Shown: positions 6,720 to 15,443 of the stretch, in pieces
How positions within the stretch are numbered: the stretch's first letter is position 1
How the letters are laid out: every line of letters begins with the position of its first letter
Source of the DNA: CAZBUK01 sp964495085
Lineage (GTDB): Bacteria > Bacteroidota > Ignavibacteria > T3Sed10-11
DNA length: 22,785 nucleotides
NCBI GenBank assembly: GCA_964495085.1
Contig: CAZBUK010000064.1
Location: 1 to 22,785 of the forward strand
Reading direction: 5' to 3'
Notes under the pieces: model-generated
Told to the model about the DNA's origin: nothing
Database searches by the model: none
Seen by the model: the letters and a program-made list of their open reading frames with translations, nothing else
Translations under genes and position numbers: made by a program

Positions 6720-8603
6720 ATGAGAGTATCTGAAGAGAAAATAGAGGAAATTCGGTCGGCAACCGATATCGTCGAAGTGGTCTCCGCATACGTACGATTA
6801 AAAAAACGGGGAAAGAACTACGTCGGTCTCTGTCCGTTTCACCAGGAAAAGACGGCCTCTTTTTCGGTAAGTCCGGAGAAGCAGATGTACTATTGTTTCG
6901 GTTGCGGCGAAGGCGGAAACGTATTTACCTTTGTGATGCGGACTGAGAAAGTTTCTTTCAACGAGGCTCTGCAGACCCTTGCTGCCCGCGCCGGCATTAC
7001 CGTCCCGGTACTGTCAGGGACAACGGATGAGGGAGAGGGTAACGAACCTTTGTATCGTGCGAATATGCTCGCCGCCCGGTTTTACCACAATAATCTGATG
7101 CAAACCCCCGAAGGCGCTTTCGCGCTCGACTATTTCAGGAAACGGGGATTCTCGGATGAGACCATTAAGCACTTCGGGCTCGGGTACGCTCCGCGGAACT
7201 GGGAGGCGCTCGTCAATTACGCGAAGGAGCAGGATATTCCACTTGATGTTCTGGAGAAGGCGGGACTCGCTGCACGCCGCGATGACGGTACCTATTTCGA
7301 TAAATTCCGGGGTCGTGCGATTTTTCCCATCTTAGCTACGACCGGCAGGGTGGTGGCATTTGCCGGCAGGCAGTTGTATGACGACGATTCGATGGCGAAG
7401 TATGTCAATACGCCGGAAACGGAACTGTACCGCAAGAGTAGAATACTTTACGGTTTGTCGATGACCCGCGATGCGATTCGCAAACAGGAGTACGCCGTTC
7501 TCGTCGAGGGTTATACCGATCTCATATCGTTGTACCAGGCAGGCGTAACCAATGTCGTTGCGTCCAGCGGAACGGCATTGACGGACGAGCAGATCGCATT
7601 GCTCGGCCGATATGCACCGTCTATCGTTATCGTCTACGATGCGGATTCAGCCGGTTCTTCGGCAGCATTGCGCGGTGTGGAGAAGATACTCGAAAAGGGA
7701 CTTGACGTTCGTGTCGCACGGTTGCCGGAATCCGAAGACCCGGATTCGTTCGTCAAGCGGCACGGGCGCGATGCTTTCCTGGATATTATCGATCAGGGAA
7801 TAAGTTTCCTCGACTATAAGGCATCCCTGCTGAAGGAGGATGGATCCTTCGAAACTCCGGAAGGTCAGGCGCGTGCAGTTCGTTCTATTATCGAAATCCT
7901 CGCGAAGATGCCCGATGAATTGAAGCGTAATTTCTATATTAAATCTTTGGCAGAACGGTACGGACTCTATGAGTCGACCCTGTACCGCGAGCTTGAGGTA
8001 TTCACCCGGAAGAATCGCGCCAGGAGATCTCCGGATCCGATCCCGGTCGGCGAGAATCCGGATCCTTCGCCCAAGACGGAAAGCGAAGGTAAGATTCCGC
8101 CGGACGATGAGATTCCGGTCGCCGAACGCGATCTACTCAAACTTATGCTTCGGGGAAACCGGGAAGTGTTGGTGTTCTCGATGTCCCGGATCCAAGCGGA
8201 CGATCTTTCGAGCGAACGGTCGCGAGCGCTCTATACCGCACTCTGCGATCATTATAAGCAAACCGGCAGTATCGATCCATCCGCGCTCATTGCGCTGCCT
8301 GAATTTCAGGATTTTACTAATCTCATAACATCGCTGAATTCCGAGCGGTATGAGATCAGCACCAAGTGGGAATCGATCAGGGGTTACAGTGAACAACCGG
8401 CCGACCTGCCGCACGCGCAGGATGCGATAAGAATCATAAAGAAAAACCATGTGAAGATCAGAATAGACGCAGTTCGCCGGCAGATCAGGGAAGTAGAGAA
8501 CGGCGGCGGAGACGGTCTCACGCTCGCCAGAAATCTTCAATTGCTCCAAGAGGAACTGAAACAGATAGACCAACTCTATCGTATGCCCGTACATGACGCT
8601 TAG
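6720..8603 (+). CDS. dnaG: DNA primase DnaG
   Basis: Synthesises the RNA primers for Okazaki fragments and leading-strand initiation and docks on the replicative helicase. The protein is 627 residues from MRVSEEKIEEIRSATDIVEVV, the usual N-terminus of the family. The frame is open for 27 further codons upstream, but those residues are not DnaG-like. The zinc-ribbon ligands are C38, H41, C59 and C62 (CPFH ... CFGC). The RNA-polymerase core and TOPRIM domain follow, with E263 in VEGYTD and D307-A-D309 in VYDADSAGS. The region after about residue 440 is low in conservation and ends in a helical part expected to bind DnaB. A perfect AAGGAGG stands 22 bases before the ATG; an ATT at 6702, 4 bases from it, is an alternative in-frame start. 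No rpsU or rpoD neighbour is present. Confidence 0.97.
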   Translation: MRVSEEKIEEIRSATDIVEVVSAYVRLKKRGKNYVGLCPFHQEKTASFSVSPEKQMYYCFGCGEGGNVFTFVMRTEKVSFNEALQTLAARAGITVPVLSGTTDEGEGNEPLYRANMLAARFYHNNLMQTPEGAFALDYFRKRGFSDETIKHFGLGYAPRNWEALVNYAKEQDIPLDVLEKAGLAARRDDGTYFDKFRGRAIFPILATTGRVVAFAGRQLYDDDSMAKYVNTPETELYRKSRILYGLSMTRDAIRKQEYAVLVEGYTDLISLYQAGVTNVVASSGTALTDEQIALLGRYAPSIVIVYDADSAGSSAALRGVEKILEKGLDVRVARLPESEDPDSFVKRHGRDAFLDIIDQGISFLDYKASLLKEDGSFETPEGQARAVRSIIEILAKMPDELKRNFYIKSLAERYGLYESTLYRELEVFTRKNRARRSPDPIPVGENPDPSPKTESEGKIPPDDEIPVAERDLLKLMLRGNREVLVFSMSRIQADDLSSERSRALYTALCDHYKQTGSIDPSALIALPEFQDFTNLITSLNSERYEISTKWESIRGYSEQPADLPHAQDAIRIIKKNHVKIRIDAVRRQIREVENGGGDGLTLARNLQLLQEELKQIDQLYRMPVHDA

Positions 8604-8683
8604 CCGTTCAGCTGCAGAGCTTGCACGATCCGTATCCGGCACTTCATCCCTTTTTCCTTATACCAATAAATACCGGGGTTTCT

Positions 8684-10420
8684 ATGTACATACAATTACT
8701 CTTCTGGATCCTCCTTTTAGCGTTGATACTCCCGTCCGGGATCGGCGCGCAACAGGTGGACGTTCTCGAACACGAGCTCGGCAACGGACTGCAGATTTTA
8801 ATGGTGCAGCGGCCCGGCGATCCGAGCATCTCCGCGGGTTGGGTGGCGCATGCAGGCTCGGTTCATGAGAGGCCGGGGATTACCGGCATGGCGCACTTAT
8901 TCGAGCATATGATGTTCAAAGGGACCCGGACGATCGGTACTATGGATTATAACCGCGACCGGACGATCATCGCGCGCAAGGATTCGATTCGTGCGCTGAT
9001 GCGTGAGGAGGAGGCGAAACTTCGCGAGATGCGCCGGCGCGGCCTGGTCGACGATATACCGGATCCGGATATTTGGTCCCCACGATACTTCGAGCTCTCG
9101 GAATCGTTTCAGGCTCTCGTTCGGGAACAGCGCGAAATTATTATCAAGGACGAACTCGATAGGATATATTCGAACGCCGGCGGAACCGGTCTGAACGCAT
9201 TTACCAATACAGATATGACCTTCTATATGGTCACGGTTCCCTCGAATAAAATCGAATTGTTTTTTTGGATCGAATCAGACCGACTGTTAAACCCGGTCTT
9301 CAGAGAATTCTATTCGGAGCGGGATGTCGTCAGGGAAGAGCGGCGTCTCAGGATCGAATCGACCCCGACGGGAAAGTATGACGAAACCTTTGAATCGCTC
9401 TTCTACACGGCCCACCCGTATGGATGGCCGGTCATCGGTTGGCCATCCGATGTCGAAAATATCACGAGAGAGCAGGCAAACGAATTTTACGATATCTATT
9501 ACGGCGCCGATAATCTGACATTTATATTCGTCGGAGATCTCGATCCCGAGGAGATTATCCGCTTGAGCGAGGCTTATCTTTCGCGTCTGCCGTCGTCGCC
9601 GTATCCGGTACCGGAAGTAATCACCGAGGAGATCGAGCAGGTTGCGGAGAAACGGATGATTGCATTTGCTGAAACGAATCCGACCGTCAGGGTCCGGTAT
9701 CATACAGCCCCCTTCAATCATCCAGATTCCTTCGCACTTGAAGTGCTGTCGGGAATACTCAGCGGCAGGACCGGCAGACTGCATCGCGATCTGGTACTGG
9801 AGAGAGAGTTGGCGACCCAGGCATCGGCATTTCAGGCATCGCGCAGGTTTGGGGGATACTTTGAATTCTCCGTCGTTACCAAAGAGAACGTGCGTCCGGA
9901 AGAGGTCGAGAAAGAAATTTATGCGCATATCGACCGGCTTCGCAGCGAACCGGTAACGGATATTGAACTTCAAAGGGTAAAAAATCAGAGCATAGCGAAT
10001 GCATATCGAAGACTCTCGAGTAATTTTTTCCTCATGCTCCAGCTGGGTTTTTACGAGGTATTGGACAGCTGGCGGTATATAAATACGCAGCCGTCCCGGA
10101 TTCAGGATATCAGCGTTGAGGACATCGCCGCGGTAGTCGAAAGATACTTTGCCGACGAGAAACGCAACGTCGCTCTGTATTACACGAAGACAACCGGACA
10201 AACAGCGGATCCCGAACTGGCTGCGCTCCCGCCGGGACTTCAGGAGCAGGCTCGGCAGGTAACGTCGCAGATCCGGCAGATCAGCGACAAAGGCCAACTG
10301 AATATGATGCTCGCGCAGACGAAGGCTGCGGGAGAAAGGATTACAGAGGCAGACCAGCAGAAAATGATTCAATTTGTAATCAGGCAACTCGAGCGGAGGA
10401 TCGAAGAGCTTGAGAACTGA
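8684..10420 (+). CDS. Secreted M16 zinc metallopeptidase, catalytic partner
   Basis: A 578-residue M16 (pitrilysin/mitochondrial-processing-peptidase-type) peptidase. The ATG at 8684 is preferred over the ATG 21 codons upstream because it puts the signal peptide (YIQLLFWILLLALILPSGIGA) at the N-terminus and has GGGG upstream. The inverted zinc motif is complete: H71-L-F-E74-H75 within MAHLFEHMMFKGT. The third ligand is expected in the helix SERDVVREERRLR around residues 212-224. A ~60-residue charged insertion between the two is typical of longer bacterial M16 members. The C-terminal inactive half-domain begins near residue 330. It is followed after 39 bases by a second M16-like gene, so the two probably work as a periplasmic heterodimer that degrades peptides or small proteins. 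Substrate unknown. Confidence 0.9.
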   Translation: MYIQLLFWILLLALILPSGIGAQQVDVLEHELGNGLQILMVQRPGDPSISAGWVAHAGSVHERPGITGMAHLFEHMMFKGTRTIGTMDYNRDRTIIARKDSIRALMREEEAKLREMRRRGLVDDIPDPDIWSPRYFELSESFQALVREQREIIIKDELDRIYSNAGGTGLNAFTNTDMTFYMVTVPSNKIELFFWIESDRLLNPVFREFYSERDVVREERRLRIESTPTGKYDETFESLFYTAHPYGWPVIGWPSDVENITREQANEFYDIYYGADNLTFIFVGDLDPEEIIRLSEAYLSRLPSSPYPVPEVITEEIEQVAEKRMIAFAETNPTVRVRYHTAPFNHPDSFALEVLSGILSGRTGRLHRDLVLERELATQASAFQASRRFGGYFEFSVVTKENVRPEEVEKEIYAHIDRLRSEPVTDIELQRVKNQSIANAYRRLSSNFFLMLQLGFYEVLDSWRYINTQPSRIQDISVEDIAAVVERYFADEKRNVALYYTKTTGQTADPELAALPPGLQEQARQVTSQIRQISDKGQLNMMLAQTKAAGERITEADQQKMIQFVIRQLERRIEELEN

Positions 10421-10459
10421 CCGAGTATTATCCTCACCCTTTACGATGAAGGAAACGTC

Positions 10460-11935
10460 ATGAAACCGGTAGTAATTTGTGTATCGATGCTCCTATTATT
10501 TTTTATCTCCGTCGGGTATACGCAGGATATCGTTTCGCATCCCGACATGCTGTCGTTCCCGGACCTGACCTTCGATCCGCCCGAACCCGGAAAATTCCGG
10601 ACCACGCTCGACAACGGTATCGTGGTCTATATCGCAGAAGACAGGGAGCTTCCGCTGATTGATATACACGTACTCATTCGGGGCGGCGCGGCATGGGAGG
10701 ATCCGGCAAAACTCGGTGTCGCGTCTTTAACCGGAGTACTCCTCAGAGACGGCGGCACTAAATCCTCGTCTCCGGAGGAACTCGACGATGAGATTGATTT
10801 TTTAGCTGCGAATATATCAACTTCATTCGGGAATACCTCCGGATCGGCGAGCCTGAACATTCTATCGAAGGATATCGGGCGCGGACTTGAATTGCTGTTG
10901 GATATCCTGAGGAATCCCGGATTCGATGCCGAGCGATTTCGCATTCAACGTGAACGAATCAGACAGAATCTTGCGCGCCGGAACGATCAGACATCGCAGA
11001 TCGAATCGAGGGAATGGGAATATTTACTCTACGGCGAGGACCATTACAGCACGCGAGGGATAACCGTCGAAACATTGGACGCGATCGCACCGGATGATCT
11101 GCGCCGCTTCCAGGAGAAATTCGTTCATCCCGGCAATATGATGATTGCGGCATCCGGCGATTTCGATCGAGCTGAGATGCTTGCCCTCCTGAACTCGGCA
11201 TTTGCCGGTTGGGAGCCGCGGGAAGCATGGAAGGGGCCCGTTCCCAAACCCGACCATGTACTCCAACCAGGGATATATATTATCGACAAACCCGATGTGA
11301 ACCAGGGGAGAGTCAGCATCGGGCATCTGGGTACAACGTGGGACAGCCCGGACAGACATGTGCTGCAGGTGTTGAACGGTATTCTGGGGGGCTCGGGGTT
11401 TACGTCGAGAATCCTCTCTCGCGTCAGATCCGATGAGGGATTGGCCTATTCGGCCGGGAGCACGCTGACATTCGGCATGCACTATCCGGGCGCGTTCAGA
11501 GCATTTTTTCAAAGCCGGAATGAAGCTTGTGCATACGCGGCGCATATTGTTATCGAGGAGATTAAGAGAATGCGCGAAGAGGAGGTTTCAGACGCAGAAC
11601 TCAAGGTTCAGGTTAATTCGATGCTCGAAGCATTTCCGAGAAATTTTGCGCGCATCAATCAAACGATCAATTTATACGCACGCGATGAATTCGAGGGGAG
11701 GGATCCTGCCCGATGGCTTCGCTACCGTGAGAATATCAGTGCGGTATCTGTTGAGGATATTCAGGCGGCGGCTCTCAGGTATCTCGATCCCGATAAATTC
11801 GTCATGCTGGTTGTAGGGAAAAGCGAAGAGATTCTCGCCGGGGATTCACAATACGAGGCTTCATTTGAGGATTTTCATGGATATCGAATCGTTCGTCTCC
11901 CGCTGCGAAACCCGTCAACACTTAGAATCGAGTGA
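10460..11935 (+). CDS. Secreted M16-like protein, non-catalytic partner
   Basis: A 491-residue M16-family protein with a signal peptide (MKPVVICVSMLLLFFISVGYTQ) and an AAGGA ribosome site 7 bases before the ATG. Aligning its LGVASLTGVLLRDGG (85-99) with the catalytic partner's ITGMAHLFEHMMFKG shows all HxxEH positions replaced: S89, G92 and V93. It keeps the C-terminal SRILSRVRSDEGLAYSAGS region, which carries the Arg/Tyr substrate-binding pair of the non-catalytic subunit in two-chain M16 enzymes. By analogy with MPP alpha/beta and similar bacterial pairs, it likely completes the chamber for the upstream peptidase. The loss of zinc ligands is read directly from sequence; heterodimer formation is inference. 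Confidence 0.9.
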   Translation: MKPVVICVSMLLLFFISVGYTQDIVSHPDMLSFPDLTFDPPEPGKFRTTLDNGIVVYIAEDRELPLIDIHVLIRGGAAWEDPAKLGVASLTGVLLRDGGTKSSSPEELDDEIDFLAANISTSFGNTSGSASLNILSKDIGRGLELLLDILRNPGFDAERFRIQRERIRQNLARRNDQTSQIESREWEYLLYGEDHYSTRGITVETLDAIAPDDLRRFQEKFVHPGNMMIAASGDFDRAEMLALLNSAFAGWEPREAWKGPVPKPDHVLQPGIYIIDKPDVNQGRVSIGHLGTTWDSPDRHVLQVLNGILGGSGFTSRILSRVRSDEGLAYSAGSTLTFGMHYPGAFRAFFQSRNEACAYAAHIVIEEIKRMREEEVSDAELKVQVNSMLEAFPRNFARINQTINLYARDEFEGRDPARWLRYRENISAVSVEDIQAAALRYLDPDKFVMLVVGKSEEILAGDSQYEASFEDFHGYRIVRLPLRNPSTLRIE

Positions 11936-11944
11936 TGCGATACG

Positions 11945-11974
11945 GATTATTTTGTTAAAAAAATAATCGATTTT
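11945..11974 (+). terminator. Possible weak terminator after the M16 pair
   Basis: GATTATTTT (11945-11953) and AAAATAATC (11960-11968) form a 9-bp stem with a 6-base loop, followed by GATTTTAT. The stem is AT-rich and the T tract is short, so it may be inefficient. It lies 9 bases after the stop codon. Confidence 0.4.
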
Positions 11975-12092
11975 ATATTGATTTAAAGGAAATCTATTTT
12001 TAGATTATGTATCCTTGAATCACCCGATTCGGGAACCCGGGGGAAAAGAGTGATTATTCGCGTGTCGGATCAACTCCACTTTTTGCCACCCC

Positions 12093-12108
12093 TGTGACTA
12101 TTATCACA
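12093..12108. promoter_or_regulatory. CRP/FNR-superfamily-type operator TGTGA-N6-TCACA
   Basis: Both half-sites of the Escherichia coli CRP consensus (TGTGA, six bases, TCACA) are matched exactly. The site is about 100 bases before the CapD-type gene in a 272-base intergenic region. A poor promoter candidate follows (AAGACA 12117-12122, 17 bases, TATCAA 12140-12145), which would place the operator centre near -51. Which regulator binds is unknown, and no such regulator gene is in the window. Confidence 0.5.
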
Positions 12109-12207
12109 CTTTATGAAAGACAAGGTACATACTTTTCAGTATCAAAATTCGTAGGTCAATAAATTAAGATACGCAGTGCAGACTAACCGGCACACTTGGG
12201 GGAAGTG

Positions 12208-14178
12208 ATGGATGCAATATCAAAATTTTTTATCCGTCTGAAAAATCGGCATTTCTTTGCGATTGATGCAGTTTTATTTATATTCCTGCCCGTCATCGCC
12301 CTTGCATTACGCCTCGACGGCCATATAAAATTCGATCAGTACGGGGAGGGAATCATTTTCCTGATGTTCTTTTTTCCCCTGTTAAAACTATCCATCTTTT
12401 ATTTCGCGGGGCTGTACCGCCGGTACTGGCGATATGCAAGCGTCGACGAACTCGCGTATATCGGTATTCTCACAGCGGTCGCGGTATCCGCCCAGACATT
12501 TTTCTTCATCATCTTCTATCAACTTCCGTTTTTTCCGGTTGTCGACGTACCCCGGTCGGTACCGCTCATCGACGGAATGCTAACCTTCCTGGTAGTCGGC
12601 GGGACAAGATTCAGCGTGAGACTGTTCGAACGGACGCTTGAGCGAAGGAGCAATCCTGATGGAAACCGCGTGCTCGTCATCGGAGCCGGCAAAGCGGGTA
12701 TCTCGATCGTCAGTGAAATGCAGAGGAATCCGCATCATGGATTGATTCCGGTCGCCTTCATCGATGACGATCTCGAAAAACAGGGCTTGCAAATCCGGGG
12801 CCTGCGGGTAGTCGGCACAAGAACCGCGATTCCCGAAGTCGTTGCGGATTATAAAATCAAACAGGTTATTATCGCGATGCCGACGGCGCCGGGTAAGGAT
12901 ATCCGCGACGTCGTGAACATCTCGAAGTCGGCGAAGGTCAAAGTCAGTACCGTTCCGAGCGTATTCGAACTTATCAACGGCCAGATACGCATCGACAGTA
13001 TCCGGGACGTGCAGATAGAGGATCTTCTACGCCGGGAACCGGTAAAAACCGATATTGCGAAAGTAGCCGCATTCATCAACGGTAAAAAAGTTCTCGTGAC
13101 CGGCGCGGGCGGATCGATCGGCAGCGAAATCTGCCGCCAGATCCTGAGTTTCAATCCATCCGAGATCGTACTCCTCGGTCACGGAGAGAATACGGTGTTC
13201 GATATTCAGCAGGATCTCCAGAAGAATATCGATCTGATGCACCGGATGAAGAATCCGAAATTCAAAGTACCGAAGCTCTCCACATTCATAGCCGACATCC
13301 GGTCGCAATCGAGAGTGAAACTGATCTTCGATCGGTTCAAACCCGATATCATCTTTCACGCGGCCGCCCATAAACATGTGCCGATGATGGAACTCAACCC
13401 GGCCGAAGCAATAACCAACAACGTACTGGGAACGCGCAACCTCCTCTATCTCGCGACGCGATACGGCGTGGAAAACTTCGTTATGATTTCTACCGATAAA
13501 GCGGTTAATCCGACGAGCATCATGGGAGCCAGCAAGCGGGTCGCCGAGATTCTGGTATTACAGGCGGCGCGCAGAACCGGTAACCGTTATGTATGTGTAC
13601 GTTTCGGAAATGTGCTGGGAAGCCGCGGTAGTGTCGTGCCGATCTTTAAAAAGCAGATCGCGAGCGGCGGCCCCGTCGTCGTGACTCACTCTGAGGTTCG
13701 CCGTTACTTTATGACTATCCCGGAAGCGGTACAACTCGTGCTTCAGTCATCGGTCATCGGTAAGGGCGGAGAAATATTTGTGCTCGATATGGGACAGCCA
13801 ATCCGGATCGTCGACCTCGCGCGCGACATCATCCGTCTTTCCGGATATGAAGTCGGTAAAGATATCGACATCGTTTACAGCGGCCTCCGTCCGGGCGAGA
13901 AGCTATTCGAAGAACTCTTTATCCCCGGGGAGGAATACGCACCGACGGAACACGAAAAGGTATTGATCGCCTGCAACGCGAGCCAGATCATACCCGACGG
14001 TCTCGACCGGATGATCGACGATCTTGTCGCTGCGGCTTACAGAGACAACGAGATCCTCATAAAGGCGAACATGAAACACGTTATACCTGAGTATACTCCG
14101 ATAAGCGACTACAAGAACGGCGAGGCGAGAAGCCATGAAAAGATCATCGAAAACCGTATAAATGCAATGGCATCCTGA
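12208..14178 (+). CDS. Membrane-bound UDP-sugar 4,6-dehydratase, CapD/FlaA1/WbpM/PglF type
   Basis: A 656-residue polytopic SDR enzyme that makes 4-keto-6-deoxy UDP-N-acetylhexosamine (or a 4-epimer) for surface glycans. The start at ATG 12208 is supported by GGGGGA 5 bases upstream; TTG 12196 in frame would place the ribosome site inside the gene. About four N-terminal membrane segments lie within residues 15-135, followed by a CoA-binding-like Rossmann domain (VLVIGAGKAG) and then the catalytic SDR domain with TGAGGSIG (298-305). The active site is the long-form variant: S428-T-D430-K431 and M439-x3-K443 (STDKAVNPTSIMGASKR), where Met replaces the usual SDR Tyr. NNVLGTRNLL and GLRPGEKLFEELF are also family hallmarks. 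It is convergent with an RmlD-like gene. The exact sugar cannot be decided from sequence. Confidence 0.93.
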   Translation: MDAISKFFIRLKNRHFFAIDAVLFIFLPVIALALRLDGHIKFDQYGEGIIFLMFFFPLLKLSIFYFAGLYRRYWRYASVDELAYIGILTAVAVSAQTFFFIIFYQLPFFPVVDVPRSVPLIDGMLTFLVVGGTRFSVRLFERTLERRSNPDGNRVLVIGAGKAGISIVSEMQRNPHHGLIPVAFIDDDLEKQGLQIRGLRVVGTRTAIPEVVADYKIKQVIIAMPTAPGKDIRDVVNISKSAKVKVSTVPSVFELINGQIRIDSIRDVQIEDLLRREPVKTDIAKVAAFINGKKVLVTGAGGSIGSEICRQILSFNPSEIVLLGHGENTVFDIQQDLQKNIDLMHRMKNPKFKVPKLSTFIADIRSQSRVKLIFDRFKPDIIFHAAAHKHVPMMELNPAEAITNNVLGTRNLLYLATRYGVENFVMISTDKAVNPTSIMGASKRVAEILVLQAARRTGNRYVCVRFGNVLGSRGSVVPIFKKQIASGGPVVVTHSEVRRYFMTIPEAVQLVLQSSVIGKGGEIFVLDMGQPIRIVDLARDIIRLSGYEVGKDIDIVYSGLRPGEKLFEELFIPGEEYAPTEHEKVLIACNASQIIPDGLDRMIDDLVAAAYRDNEILIKANMKHVIPEYTPISDYKNGEARSHEKIIENRINAMAS

Positions 14179-14252
14179 CCGCTCTGCGGTATAAGGCGAA
14201 ATTCCCGCGCGCGTCGTTACGGCCGTTACAAACTCCGTCAGAAAAATAACAG

Positions 14253-14292
14253 CCCGGTCCGGTGGAACCGAATTCACCGGCCGGGTTTTTTA
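14253..14292 (+). terminator. Terminator between convergent CapD-type and RmlD-like genes, probably bidirectional
   Basis: CCCGG-T-CCGGTG (14253-14264) pairs with CACCGGCCGGG (14275-14285) in an 11-bp GC-rich stem with one bulged T, followed by TTTTTT. Read from the minus strand, the same stem is followed two bases later by GTTATTTTTC, so it could stop the opposing RmlD-like transcript as well. Confidence 0.85.
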
Positions 14293-14325
14293 ATATCCGG
14301 ATTCGTGATAGCACTGCAGAAAGCT

Positions 14326-15216
14326 TTACAAGCTGTTCTTCGTTTTTTCCAGGCCTTTCCGGATTCCGCAAGGATCGTAATTCAGGAATGTCCGGGCTTT
14401 TGAAATATCGAGCGAAACATCCTTCGCATCGTTCGTAACCTCCGGTTTATCCGACATTTTTATCGCTTTTATGAGAGAAGTATCGTACCCGAAGACCTCG
14501 CAGTAGACCTGTCCGAATTCTAACCGGGAGACGCGCTCCGGTCCCCCCCCATGGACCAGCTTTATCTGGGGCGGCGTACCGATCCGGTTTATCACGTTTC
14601 GCACCAATTCAGCTGCATCTCCGACAAATATCGGAGTCCGGTACTGATCCGTAAACAACGTCACTCCTTTCCCCGATCGAAAACCGTCTCCCATCCAACC
14701 GAGGAAACTCCTGCTGTGGGGGGATGGTGGCCCGTATAACAGGGCGAATCGAATGATGGTATGCCGGGCGACGGTGCTCTGTATGACCTCCTCGGCAACC
14801 CGCTTGGTGCGGGCGTAATACGAAACCGGATTCGTCGTATCGTCTTCGCTGTAATTTCCCCGTCTTCCGTCAAAAACAAGGTCCGTTGATGCATAGATAA
14901 GGTACGATTCTTGTTTCTCGCATAGTTCCGCAATCCGCTCCGTGGCTTTGACATTGACCATGGTGGCTTCGCGGGAATGTGCATCGCAATATGCAACGCT
15001 GGTAAGAGCGGCAGCATGCACGACAATATCCGGACGTACATTGGCAAAGAGTGTATCCATGGAATTTTGTCCGCCGAGATCGTACGGTATCCATTCAATG
15101 TTCGGTATGACGGGACTGTTATGATGCGCCGTTGCGCTCACCCGGTGTTCCGAGCCGAGTGTGCCGGCAAGATGCCAGCCGAGAAATCCGCTGGCGCCGG
15201 TGAGAAGGATGTTCAT
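14326..15216 (-). CDS. RmlD-like NAD(P)-dependent sugar-nucleotide reductase (SDR)
   Basis: A 296-residue extended SDR. The nucleotide-binding GASGFLG is at residues 7-13. HAAALTSVAYCDAH (67-80), STDLVFDG (110-117) and the catalytic pair Y134-x3-K138 (YYARTK) match the dTDP-4-dehydrorhamnose reductase family closely; the RmlD signatures are STDYVFDG and YGxTK. It would reduce a 4-keto sugar nucleotide, possibly the product of a dehydratase such as the convergent CapD-type enzyme, although no rmlA/B/C genes are nearby and the coupling is inference. No strong Shine-Dalgarno precedes the ATG (GAAAGCATATCTCA). Substitution of RmlD-type Gly by Arg in YARTK and the lack of other rhamnose genes argue against assigning the symbol rmlD. 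Confidence 0.85.
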   Translation of the reverse strand: MNILLTGASGFLGWHLAGTLGSEHRVSATAHHNSPVIPNIEWIPYDLGGQNSMDTLFANVRPDIVVHAAALTSVAYCDAHSREATMVNVKATERIAELCEKQESYLIYASTDLVFDGRRGNYSEDDTTNPVSYYARTKRVAEEVIQSTVARHTIIRFALLYGPPSPHSRSFLGWMGDGFRSGKGVTLFTDQYRTPIFVGDAAELVRNVINRIGTPPQIKLVHGGGPERVSRLEFGQVYCEVFGYDTSLIKAIKMSDKPEVTNDAKDVSLDISKARTFLNYDPCGIRKGLEKTKNSL

Positions 15217-15311
15217 TGAGATATGCTTTCAATCAATGTATGCACGCGGTGGAATCCATAAGTTAGGACTCCCGTGAAATAATAGCAAATATTCGTTGAT
15301 AACGGGCTATG

Positions 15312-15417
15312 ACGAGCGATGAACCCCGATGAGACATATCCCCGGTCCGCTCATGGTGCCTCATCCGTTCGCTGTTGAATTTCACCGGTAATTATATATA
15401 TTACTGACATCGCTCGT
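15312..15417. repeat. 10-bp inverted repeat bracketing the promoter of the PLP enzyme gene
   Basis: ACGAGCGATG (15312-15321) and its exact reverse complement CATCGCTCGT (15408-15417) lie 86 bases apart. The second arm sits where transcription from the intervening promoter should begin. It could be a pair of operator half-sites, but no regulator is identified. Confidence 0.45.
15375..15402 (+). promoter_or_regulatory. Sigma70-type promoter of the class V aminotransferase-like gene
   Basis: TTGAAT (15375-15380), 16 bases, TATATT (15397-15402). The start of transcription is expected near 15409, giving a leader of about 35 bases before the ATG at 15444. Confidence 0.65.
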
Positions 15418-15443
15418 TTGGTTCAATTTACCGTGGGACGGAT

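Noticed and set aside
9287..10387. A 366-codon open frame antisense to the catalytic M16 peptidase.
   Set aside because: No recognisable domain and no start signals; the sense strand encodes a clear M16 protein.
12048..12086. Imperfect hairpin GAGTGAT/ATCAACTC followed by CACTTTTTG before the CapD-type gene.
   Set aside because: Large loop, bulged stem and short T run; not convincing as a terminator or attenuator.
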